Assembly: GCA_016872225.1 (NCBI GenBank)
Contig: VHAW01000044.1
Location: forward strand, 1-12,373
Source: Sphingomonadales bacterium
GTDB taxonomy: Bacteria; Bacteroidota; Bacteroidia; UBA7662
Direction: 5' to 3'
Length of the DNA stretch: 12,373 nucleotides
Within the stretch, counting starts at the first letter, position 1. Each line of letters opens with the position of its first letter. A model generated the notes under the pieces. It was not told where the DNA came from. It did not search any database and was given only the letters and a program-made list of their open reading frames with translations. The translations under genes and the position numbers were made by a program. Positions 5,843 through 12,373 of this stretch are shown one piece after another.

Positions 5843-7648
5843 TTATTTCGGAACTGTCTTTTGGCGATGTCCTGTAATGAGGACTGCTTTGGCTGACCCA
5901 ACGACCGCAATTAGCTGATGTAGATCTGCAGAGAACACCCTCTCCGCCGAGCCAAAGGCGGTCAACAATTTGCGACAAGTTTCCGGGCCAATGCCTTTGA
6001 TAGTATCCAAGGTGGATTGCATACCCGCTTTCTGGCGACGATTGCGGTGGTGTTGCAAGCCGAAGCGATGAGCTTCGTCGCGCATTTGCTGGATAAGCCT
6101 CAAAGTCGGACTTTTTTTATCCAGCATCAAAGGATGAGGGTCTCCTACCTTGAACAAGGCCTCCAAACGTTTGGCGATCCCCAACAGGGGCAAATGGTCC
6201 AGTCCCAAGGCGACCAAAGCTGTTTGGGCAGAACTTAATTGACCCTTACCGCCATCAATCACCACTAGATCCGGCAAGGGCAGACCCTCCTCCAGCATGC
6301 GTTGATAACGCCTTGTAATAACCTCCTCTATTCCCGCAAAATCATCAATCCCCTCTACCTCGCACAAATTGAAAAGTCGGTAATCTCGTTTGGAGGGTCG
6401 GCCGTTTCGAAAAACAACGCAAGCCGATACGGTCTGGCTACCTTGGGTATGAGAATTATCAAAACACTCGATGTGTTGCGGTATTTGAGGTAATTGCAAA
6501 TCCTTTTGGACCTGTTGCAGGAGGCGATCTGACCTGGAGGCAAATTGCCTTTCTTCCGGTTTCCGTAACAATTCCTGCAAACAAAAAAAAGCGTTTTTGA
6601 GACTCAAATCCACCATCTTACGCTTTTCGCCATCGGACGGTATCTTGCACGGAACCCGAACAAAAGGCAGGCTTTCCGGCATCACATTGCACACAATTTC
6701 CAAAGGTTGATGCTCAAATCGGTTGCAAATTTCCAATATGGCTTGGGCCATGATGCTTGACGGCTCCTCCTCCAATCCCAATTGTATTTCCAGATTGTAG
6801 GAACGCATGACCGCACCGTTGCGCACATGCAGATGATTGACCACGGCCCTGTCCTGATGTTGAGCCAAGGCGAAGGAATCCAGTTCCTTGATGGTGGTGC
6901 TGACCACGGTTGATCGGGCTTCGTAGCGTTCCAACAATTCCACCTGACCCTTGAGGGTGTGGGCTTCCTCAAAATCCAAACGTGCAACACAGGCTTTGAT
7001 TTGTTTACGAAGGTTGAGCAGCAATCCCCTGAGGTTTCCTTTGAGCAAAAGGTGCACCGCGTCCGTATAACAACGGTATTCCTGTGCACTCTGAAGGCCT
7101 GCGCACGGCGCCATGCAATTGCCTATTTGATGCTCCAAACACGGACGATAGCCTGCATTGGCGATTCGGTCCTCGCTTAGGTTCAGAGCGCAGGTGCGCA
7201 AAGGATACAATTTGCGTATCAAATCCAACAACGTGTACATCGTGGTCGGTGAAGAATAGGGACCGTAATATCGCGACCCGTCACGCCGAACTTGTCGCGT
7301 GACTTCAAGCCGCGGAAAGGGCTCATTGCGTAACACCAAAAAGGGATAAGTCTTGTCGTCTTTGAGCCGAATATTGTAGCGCGGCTGATGTTTCTTGATG
7401 AGTACGTTTTCAAGAAGAAGCGCATCGTGTTCCGTATCCACCACGGTAAATTCGATGCGCTCAATCAAACGGACCATGAGTCGGATACGATGGGTGTCCG
7501 CCTGGTTTGCAAAATATTGGGATACGCGTTTGCGCAGATTTTTGGCTTTCCCCACATAGAGCAATCGTTCATAACGATCGTAATAGCGGTACACTCCCGG
7601 AGTTTCGGGAATGGAATATTCCAATAGTTTGAATCCAATCAAATCCAT
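5843..7648 (-). CDS. uvrC: UvrC, excinuclease ABC subunit C
   Basis: UvrC makes the two incisions around a lesion in nucleotide excision repair, working with UvrA and UvrB. The 601-residue product is full length. It has the GIY-YIG nuclease (GVY at 18-20, YVG at 31-33), the LKDDKTYPF segment (95-103) and four cysteines (153, 170, 178, 182) placed like the reported iron-sulfur ligands of E. coli UvrC. A UVR motif that binds UvrB lies at about 223-245 (DFEEAHTLK). The RNase H-like second nuclease shows Asp397 in CFDNSH and Asp465 in VIDGGKGQ, and tandem helix-hairpin-helix motifs occupy about 546-592 (IKGIGPETCRKLL). The ATG at 7648 has a strong Shine-Dalgarno (GGGAGG) that runs up against the xseA stop, so the two genes are likely coupled. 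It converges with the lipoprotein gene, leaving six bases between their stops. Confidence 0.97.
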   Translation of the reverse strand: MDLIGFKLLEYSIPETPGVYRYYDRYERLLYVGKAKNLRKRVSQYFANQADTHRIRLMVRLIERIEFTVVDTEHDALLLENVLIKKHQPRYNIRLKDDKTYPFLVLRNEPFPRLEVTRQVRRDGSRYYGPYSSPTTMYTLLDLIRKLYPLRTCALNLSEDRIANAGYRPCLEHQIGNCMAPCAGLQSAQEYRCYTDAVHLLLKGNLRGLLLNLRKQIKACVARLDFEEAHTLKGQVELLERYEARSTVVSTTIKELDSFALAQHQDRAVVNHLHVRNGAVMRSYNLEIQLGLEEEPSSIMAQAILEICNRFEHQPLEIVCNVMPESLPFVRVPCKIPSDGEKRKMVDLSLKNAFFCLQELLRKPEERQFASRSDRLLQQVQKDLQLPQIPQHIECFDNSHTQGSQTVSACVVFRNGRPSKRDYRLFNLCEVEGIDDFAGIEEVITRRYQRMLEEGLPLPDLVVIDGGKGQLSSAQTALVALGLDHLPLLGIAKRLEALFKVGDPHPLMLDKKSPTLRLIQQMRDEAHRFGLQHHRNRRQKAGMQSTLDTIKGIGPETCRKLLTAFGSAERVFSADLHQLIAVVGSAKAVLITGHRQKTVPK

Positions 7649-7654
7649 GGCGAA

Positions 7655-7663
7655 TCCTCCCTC
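7655..7663 (-). promoter_or_regulatory. Strong Shine-Dalgarno of uvrC overlapping the xseA stop
   Basis: On the minus strand GAGGGAGGA precedes the uvrC ATG by six bases and includes part of the xseA TGA (7664-7662). Most genes here have poor ribosome-binding sites, so this one stands out. It suggests uvrC is translated from a shared xseA-uvrC transcript. Confidence 0.6.
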
Positions 7664-8987
7664 AAAGTTCCTCCCTTTGGGCGTGGGTCAATCCATAAGA
7701 TGCGGAGGCCTCGATCTTGGATAGGACCAGGCCATCGGTTAATCGAGTTTCCAACAGAGCTCCGGACGGAGCATCCTTGCAGCTTCTGACCACCTTACCG
7801 TTCACCATCGCCATCGAGAAACCGCGCTGAAGGACTGATTGAATATCCAAAGCTGATGCCTGCCGTGTCAGGGTAATGCAGGTTTGATCCAGGGTATCCA
7901 ATTGCAGGGATATCCCTCGTTGGAGCCGATGCCACATTTCCTCCATGGATTGTTCTTGATTAAATAGTTTCTGCAACAACCCTCTGCGAATGCGCTGCTC
8001 CAAATCCAACAGGGTGGAATCGCAATGCTCGATGAAGTAGCCGTAGTTGCGCTGTACGCTATCCTCCAGGCCATCGAAACCTTGTTCCAAAACCAGGCAT
8101 TGACGACGAAGGCTGTTGCCCGCCAACTGTTGAGCGAGATGAATCTGTCCTAACAATTCATCCTGATCCGGGGTAACGATTTCCGCGGCCGCCGTTGGGG
8201 TTGGCGCCCTAAGGTCCGCGACAAAATCAACCAAGGTCACATCCGTTTCATGACCAATCGCCGTGATCACCGGGGTCTCCAACGCAAAAACGGCCCGAAC
8301 CAAAGACTCGTTATTGAAACACCACAAATCTTCCAGGGAACCTCCTCCCCGCGCAAGGATTATGACCTCAACTTCAGGCCGTTGATCCAACGTCTTTAAC
8401 GCCAAGATAAGCTGATTGACTGCCGCCTCCCCTTGAACCAGGCTTGGGGCAAGTATGATGGGAATTCCCGGAAAGCGCCTCTCCACCGTGCGTTGGATAT
8501 CATGAATCACAGCACCATCGGGAGAGGTCACCACCCCCAACCGCGCGGGGTAGGCTGGGATTGCCTTTTTGTGGATTGACTCAAACAGCCCCTCAGCTTG
8601 TAACCTTGCTTTAAGTTCCAAATAACGTCTGAACAAATCCCCTTGCCCGGAGGCTGATATGCTCATCACCTGCAATTGCAAGGAACCCCTGGGTGCATAA
8701 TGCCTCAATTCTGCTGCAACCTGAACACGGTCACCATCGATGGGATCAAAGTCCAAGAGTCTTCGCTGGCCCTGAAACATAACACAATAAATTTGACTGA
8801 AGGCATCCTTGAGGGTGAAGTACATATGCCCGCTTCGGGCCTTGGTCATGCCGGTAATTTCCCCTTCCACCACCAGTCGCCGAAAATCAGGATGCCCCTC
8901 CACGTAATCGCGGATCCACTCGTTCAAACCGGACACGGTAAGTGGCCGTCCTTGATCCGAAGGGTCTACAGAATGGGAAGAAAACAT
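7662..8987 (-). CDS. xseA: Exonuclease VII large subunit
   Basis: XseA is the catalytic subunit of exonuclease VII, which degrades single-stranded DNA in both directions and acts in repair and recombination. With the ATG at 8987 the product has 441 residues, the usual family size. It has an N-terminal OB fold (LTVSGLNEWI at 16-25, GEITGM at 42-47, GHMYFTLKD at 53-61), then the catalytic domain: SPDGA (Asp157), ARGGGSLEDLW (Arg213) and GHETDVTLVD (His246, Asp249), ending in DLRAPTPTAAAE. A long helical, coiled-coil-like segment (about 275-390) and the conserved QRGFS motif near 387-391 complete it. An in-frame ATG at 9083 would add 32 unconserved residues and overlap the divergent dehydrogenase gene, so it was rejected. 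No xseB lies downstream: uvrC follows after 13 bases. Confidence 0.96.
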   Translation of the reverse strand: MFSSHSVDPSDQGRPLTVSGLNEWIRDYVEGHPDFRRLVVEGEITGMTKARSGHMYFTLKDAFSQIYCVMFQGQRRLLDFDPIDGDRVQVAAELRHYAPRGSLQLQVMSISASGQGDLFRRYLELKARLQAEGLFESIHKKAIPAYPARLGVVTSPDGAVIHDIQRTVERRFPGIPIILAPSLVQGEAAVNQLILALKTLDQRPEVEVIILARGGGSLEDLWCFNNESLVRAVFALETPVITAIGHETDVTLVDFVADLRAPTPTAAAEIVTPDQDELLGQIHLAQQLAGNSLRRQCLVLEQGFDGLEDSVQRNYGYFIEHCDSTLLDLEQRIRRGLLQKLFNQEQSMEEMWHRLQRGISLQLDTLDQTCITLTRQASALDIQSVLQRGFSMAMVNGKVVRSCKDAPSGALLETRLTDGLVLSKIEASASYGLTHAQREEL

Positions 8988-9043
8988 AAACGAGGCCAAA
9001 ATTTCAACCTCCAAATTAGGGTCGATGCGTGTAATTTTAGCCG

Positions 9044-9976
9044 ATGAATACAGAACCTGAACGCATGAAACAAGCCTCTTCATCCGATATCAAGCATGTA
9101 ACCGTGGTGGGTTGCGGTACCATGGGCAATGGCATCGCCCAGGTTTTTGCAACCTGCGGTTACCCCGTCGAATTGGTGGATCTCTCCGCCCCCGCCCTGG
9201 ACAAAGCCATGAGCACCATCGCCCGCAATTTGGATCGGGTAGTGGCCAAAGGGGGGTTGGATCAAAACGCTAGAGACGTCGCTTTGACCCGCATTCACTG
9301 CAGCACCTCTTTGGCCGAGGCCACCCAAAAGGCCGATTTGGTGGTTGAAGCAGCCACCGAAAACCGGCAAATCAAGCTGGAACTCTTTCGTCAATTGGAT
9401 CAATTAAGCCCCGCGCATTGCATCCTGGCGACCAACACCTCTTCCATCTCAATCACTGATATTGCCGGAGCCACAACCCGCCCAACGCAGGTCATCGGCA
9501 TGCACTTTATGAACCCGGTACCGGTCATGAAATTAGTTGAAATTATCAAGGGTTATAACACCGATCCTTTGGTCACCGCCACTATCGTAGAAATGAGCCA
9601 TCGCCTAGGCAAGATTCCGGTTGAAGCCAACGATTACCCGGGATTTGTCGCCAACCGCATCCTCATGCCCATGATCAACGAAGCCATCCATGCCCTCTAC
9701 GAGGGCGTGGCCGGTGTCGCCGAAATTGATATTGTTATGAAACTGGGTATGGCCCATCCCATGGGGCCCCTGCAATTAGCGGATTTTATTGGCTTGGATG
9801 TCTGCCTCGCTATTCTTAAGGTGCTGCACGACGGATTTGGACAGCCCAAATACGCTCCCTGCCCCCTCTTGGTCAAAATGGTTTCATCCGGTAACTTGGG
9901 TGTCAAAACCGGCAAAGGGTTTTATGCCTACCAAGAAGGCTCCAAAGACCTGGTTGTCGCTCCAGAATTTCGCTAA
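9044..9976 (+). CDS. 3-hydroxyacyl-CoA (3-hydroxybutyryl-CoA) dehydrogenase
   Basis: The enzyme oxidises 3-hydroxyacyl-CoA to 3-ketoacyl-CoA with NAD(P), or does the reverse, in fatty-acid or butyrate-type metabolism. The 310-residue length fits the single-function Hbd/PaaH family. Visible motifs are the Rossmann loop GCGTMGNG (23-30), VVEAATEN (100-107), NTSSIS (131-136), catalytic His154 in GMHFMNP, YPGFVANR (198-205) and HPMGPLQLADFIGLD (238-252), with GVKTGKGFYAY (286-296) at the end. Either ATG at 9044 or at 9065 (residue 8) could be the start. Neither has a Shine-Dalgarno, and the second still leaves a normal N-terminus for the family. TAATTTTA at 9032-9039 is one base off the -7 consensus and would favour the second. 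The gene diverges from xseA and converges with pruA, with 15 bases between stops. Chain-length preference cannot be told from sequence. Confidence 0.93.
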   Translation: MNTEPERMKQASSSDIKHVTVVGCGTMGNGIAQVFATCGYPVELVDLSAPALDKAMSTIARNLDRVVAKGGLDQNARDVALTRIHCSTSLAEATQKADLVVEAATENRQIKLELFRQLDQLSPAHCILATNTSSISITDIAGATTRPTQVIGMHFMNPVPVMKLVEIIKGYNTDPLVTATIVEMSHRLGKIPVEANDYPGFVANRILMPMINEAIHALYEGVAGVAEIDIVMKLGMAHPMGPLQLADFIGLDVCLAILKVLHDGFGQPKYAPCPLLVKMVSSGNLGVKTGKGFYAYQEGSKDLVVAPEFR

Positions 9977-9991
9977 TCCCGCGAATTACGC

Positions 9992-11617
9992 CTAGCCTTG
10001 AAACGGATAAGAGTAAGTAGTCGGAGGCAAGAGATTTTCTTTGATGGTTCGGGCCGAAACCCAGCGCAACAAATTAAGAGAAGAACCGGCCTTGTCGTTG
10101 GTTCCGCTGGCCCTAGCTCCCCCAAAGGGTTGTTGACCAACCACTGCACCGGTGGGTTTGTCATTAAGGTAAAAATTACCCGCGGCATGCCGGAGTCGGT
10201 TGGTGGCCAAATCCAACGCATAGCGATTGGTCGCCAGAACCGCTCCCGTCAAGGCATAGGGTGAAGTGGTGTTGCAAAGCTCCAAAACCTCTTCATAACG
10301 GTCTGCCGGATAGACATATACCGTCAGAACAGGACCAAACAACTCTTCGCACATGGTCTTGTATTTGGGGTTGGTTGTCCGAATCAGGGTAGGCTCCACA
10401 AAATAACCCTTGGACTTATCGCAGATTCCGCCGATCACAATTTCGCAATCGGGGTGCTGCCTTGCTTCTTCGATAGCGGACTGAAGTTTATCAAAGGACT
10501 TTTCGTCAATCACGGCATTGATAAAATTCCCGAAATCTTCAACCCCACCCATTTTCATGTCTTGCAGATCGGCTTTCATGCGTTCCAGAACAGCGGGCCA
10601 TAACACATCCGGGATATAGGCCCGGGATGCTGCCGAGCATTTTTGGCCCTGATATTCAAAGGCTCCTCGCGACAAAGCGGTGGCAACCACCTCAGCAGGG
10701 GCCGAGGCATGGGCCACCACAAAATCTTTCCCCCCCGTTTCGCCCACAATGCGAGGATAAGACTTATACAAACCTATGTTACGGCCTATTTGTTCCCAAA
10801 TTTGGTTAAAAACACCCGAGGAGCCCGTAAAGTGTATCCCCGCAAAGTCGGGATGTCGGAAGATGACCTCACCGGCCACCGGTCCCGGCACCGGCACCAT
10901 GTTAATGACCCCGTCCGGCAGACCCGCCTCTTGGAACAAACGCATCAACCAATAGGCCGAATAGACCTGGGTGTTGGCCGGTTTCCAAACCACCGTATTA
11001 CCCATCAAGGCTGCTGAACAAGGAAGATTGCCCGCAATCGAAGTAAAATTAAAGGGGGTCAAAGCAAAGACAAAACCCTCCAAAGGACGGTACTCCACAC
11101 GATTCCAAGATCCAGTCAAGCTTTCGGGTTGTTGGCGATAAATCTCAGTCATATACCGCACGTTGAACCGAAAAAAATCAATCAACTCACAAGCCGCATC
11201 GATTTCGGCCTGGTAAGGATTTTTGCTTTGGCCCAGCATGGTGGCTGCGTTGATTAAATCACGATAGGGACCAGCCAATAAATCGGCCATACGCAAAAAA
11301 ACAGCAGCTCTTTGTTCCCATGGCAAGGCCTCCCAAGCCGGTTTGGCAGCCAAAGCGGCCTTGATGGCCTCTTCGACATGCGCCGCATTGGCTTCGTGAA
11401 AATGGCCGAGGGTATGAGCATGGTCGTGGGGCGGGGCCATCCGACGGGTTTGCTTGCTGTGCACCTCCTGTCCTCCAACGATTATGGGAACCACCAACTC
11501 GCGTTGACGCAGGTCATGGAGAGTTTGTTTCAAGGACAAGGCCTCCGGGGAACCGGGAGCGTAGGATCGAACTTTTTCGTTAACGGCGGGGGGTACCGAG
11601 AAGATTCCAAAAGACAT
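9992..11617 (-). CDS. pruA: L-glutamate gamma-semialdehyde (1-pyrroline-5-carboxylate) dehydrogenase
   Basis: PruA carries out the second step of proline catabolism, oxidising glutamate semialdehyde to glutamate with NAD. The 541-residue product is a stand-alone enzyme of the eukaryote-like group, not the PutA fusion. It shows TPFNFTSIAGNLP (187-199), WKPANTQVYSAY (211-222), HFTGSSGVF (262-270), the general base Glu293 in VGETGGKD, catalytic Cys327 in YQGQKCSAASR, and EELFGPVL (424-431). C-terminal NDKPTGAVVGQQPFGGARASGT (485-506) and the following segment are characteristic of this family. The ATG at 11617 is preceded by a TACCTTTG box with a short leader and no Shine-Dalgarno. No proline dehydrogenase gene is adjacent. 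It converges on the hydroxyacyl-CoA dehydrogenase gene and diverges from the YjbR-like gene 55 bases away. Confidence 0.96.
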   Translation of the reverse strand: MSFGIFSVPPAVNEKVRSYAPGSPEALSLKQTLHDLRQRELVVPIIVGGQEVHSKQTRRMAPPHDHAHTLGHFHEANAAHVEEAIKAALAAKPAWEALPWEQRAAVFLRMADLLAGPYRDLINAATMLGQSKNPYQAEIDAACELIDFFRFNVRYMTEIYRQQPESLTGSWNRVEYRPLEGFVFALTPFNFTSIAGNLPCSAALMGNTVVWKPANTQVYSAYWLMRLFQEAGLPDGVINMVPVPGPVAGEVIFRHPDFAGIHFTGSSGVFNQIWEQIGRNIGLYKSYPRIVGETGGKDFVVAHASAPAEVVATALSRGAFEYQGQKCSAASRAYIPDVLWPAVLERMKADLQDMKMGGVEDFGNFINAVIDEKSFDKLQSAIEEARQHPDCEIVIGGICDKSKGYFVEPTLIRTTNPKYKTMCEELFGPVLTVYVYPADRYEEVLELCNTTSPYALTGAVLATNRYALDLATNRLRHAAGNFYLNDKPTGAVVGQQPFGGARASGTNDKAGSSLNLLRWVSARTIKENLLPPTTYSYPFQG

Positions 11618-11634
11618 ACACGATATTTAAAGCC

Positions 11635-11642
11635 CAAAGGTA
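11635..11642 (-). promoter_or_regulatory. Bacteroidota-type -7 element (TACCTTTG) before pruA
   Basis: Minus-strand TACCTTTG matches TAnnTTTG exactly and ends 17 bases before the pruA ATG, implying a leader of about ten bases. A matching -33 TTTG is not evident in the 55-base gap. The same arrangement as at 4020-4027 makes chance less likely, but the site is unproven. Confidence 0.5.
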
Positions 11643-11672
11643 CAAGTCCAATCCCCTAAGCCCATCGCTGCC

Positions 11673-12029
11673 ATGAACCTCGAAAGCTTACGCGATCTCT
11701 GCCTTAGCCTACCGGACTGTACCGAAGACTTACCCTTTGACGAAAATACTTTGGCCTTTAGGGCCTTGGGCAAGATTTTTGTCCTCACGGATTTGATGGA
11801 ATCAGATCGTTTCAACGCCAAATGCGATCCAGAATGGACCCTGTCCCTCCGAGAATGCTTTCCGCTTGCCATACTCCCTGGGTATCACATGAACAAAAAA
11901 CATTGGAATACTGTACGCATGGATGCCCGGCTCCCGGAAGCCTTGATGAAAGACCTGGTACGCCATGCCCATGCCTTGGTTCACCCTGCTTGGCGCAATT
12001 CGGCTTCCACCTATATTCGGGAATGGTAA
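11673..12029 (+). CDS. YjbR/MmcQ family DNA-binding-like protein
   Basis: The 118-residue product matches the compact YjbR/MmcQ (CyaY-like fold) family along its length. The opening LRDLCLSLPDCTEDLPFDE (6-24) is characteristic, followed by LAFRALGKIF (27-36), AKCDPEW (49-55), and the signature PGYHMNKKHWNTV (69-81) with LPEALMKDLVRHAH (87-100) near the end. Members are often annotated as MmcQ-like DNA-binding proteins because of a structural resemblance. Their cellular function is not established, so I give no gene symbol. The ATG at 11673 is the only sensible start, and no ribosome-binding site is visible. The next gene starts inside its final codons, so the two are probably expressed together, though no functional link between them is evident. 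Confidence 0.9.
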   Translation: MNLESLRDLCLSLPDCTEDLPFDENTLAFRALGKIFVLTDLMESDRFNAKCDPEWTLSLRECFPLAILPGYHMNKKHWNTVRMDARLPEALMKDLVRHAHALVHPAWRNSASTYIREW

Positions 12030-12373
12030 ACACCGAACCCATTTCCTCGCTGAGCCTGATCGTCCCCGTTTACAACGAAGCAGAACGGGTACAGGCCTTG
12101 TTGGAAGCCTTGACCAACGTACGCTGGCCGGCTGAACTTACCCATGTTGAATTCCTCTTGGTGGATGATGGGTCCACAGACGGCACCCCCGCGATTCTCG
12201 AGACTTGGTGCCAAGAGCATCCCCAATTCCAATGGATCCGACAGGAGACCAACCGAGGCAAAGGCGCAGCCATCCACCGAGGATTGCGTGTAGCAGTCGG
12301 GGATGCCGTTGGAATTCAAGATGCCGATATGGAACTCTTGCCTTCGGATTGGCCGGCTATGCTTCAGGCCTTA
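12023..12373 (+). CDS. GT2 glycosyltransferase (polyprenyl-phosphate sugar transferase-like), cut by the window edge
   Basis: An ATG at 12023, overlapping the last seven bases of the previous gene, opens a frame of 117 codons that stays open to the right edge. The sequence is the N-terminal nucleotide-binding half of a GT-A fold family 2 glycosyltransferase. It shows VPVYNEAERV (14-23), the first acidic motif VDDGSTDGT (47-55), NRGKGAA (77-83) and a QDADMEL motif (99-105), which includes the metal-binding DxD. The QDAD(L/M)E form and NRGKG are typical of dolichol- or undecaprenyl-phosphate mannose/glucose transferases (DPM1/GtrB-like), which charge lipid carriers for envelope glycosylation. 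No membrane helix is visible in this half, and the C-terminal part that would settle the subclass is missing. Overlap with the YjbR-like gene suggests translational coupling. Confidence 0.88.
   Translation, partial: MVNTEPISSLSLIVPVYNEAERVQALLEALTNVRWPAELTHVEFLLVDDGSTDGTPAILETWCQEHPQFQWIRQETNRGKGAAIHRGLRVAVGDAVGIQDADMELLPSDWPAMLQAL

Noticed and set aside
5830..5850. Bidirectional terminator between the convergent lipoprotein and uvrC genes
   Set aside because: Only six bases separate the stops, and I see no GC-rich hairpin with a T run.
6302..6543. Small frames within uvrC on both strands
   Set aside because: They are shadows of uvrC, whose frame is intact across all domains.
8988..9083. 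N-terminal extension of xseA to the ATG at 9083
   Set aside because: The added residues are unlike the family, and they overlap the divergent dehydrogenase start.

Overview
The window looks like ordinary, tightly packed chromosome from a member of the Bacteroidota. The lineage call rests on four things. The FtsE, GT4 glycosyltransferase, cytoplasmic-type NlpC/P60 and OmpA/TPR proteins all have family features typical of that phylum. Shine-Dalgarno sequences are mostly weak or absent. Two intergenic gaps carry TAnnTTTG boxes like the Bacteroidota -7 element. I cannot name a genus. I saw no rRNA, tRNA, CRISPR array, insertion sequence, phage gene or clear terminator.

Layout from left to right. 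(1) Positions 1-1279, minus strand: ftsE, then a GT4-type glycosyltransferase that starts inside the ftsE stop codon (TAATG) and runs off the left edge. (2) Positions 1383-5836, plus strand: an envelope cluster. An exported OmpA-like/TPR protein is followed by an NlpC/P60 peptidase, then by a lipoprotein that is an end-to-end paralogue of the first protein. (3) Positions 5843-8987, minus strand: an xseA-uvrC pair for DNA repair. (4) Position 9044 or 9065 to 9976, plus strand: a 3-hydroxyacyl-CoA dehydrogenase. (5) Positions 9992-11617, minus strand: pruA, proline catabolism. (6) Positions 11673-12373, plus strand: a small YjbR/MmcQ-family protein overlapping a GT2 glycosyltransferase that runs off the right edge.

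The most distinctive part is region 2. Two large paralogous proteins, one a predicted lipoprotein and the other exported without a lipobox, flank a peptidase of the type that cleaves muropeptides in the cytoplasm. The peptidase has no ATG start: it lies in the same frame as the gene before it and must begin at TTG. The upstream paralogue has a degenerate OmpA-like domain, which suggests divergence after duplication. A role in cell-wall binding, assembly or recycling is inference. The remaining genes are conserved housekeeping or metabolic genes, and nothing here amounts to a demonstrated new system.

No stretch of more than 300 bases lacks a gene. The largest gap is the 103-base divergent region at 1280-1382. 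Several genes have possible upstream starts that would make divergent neighbours overlap at their 5' ends; I chose internal starts where the protein family supports them.
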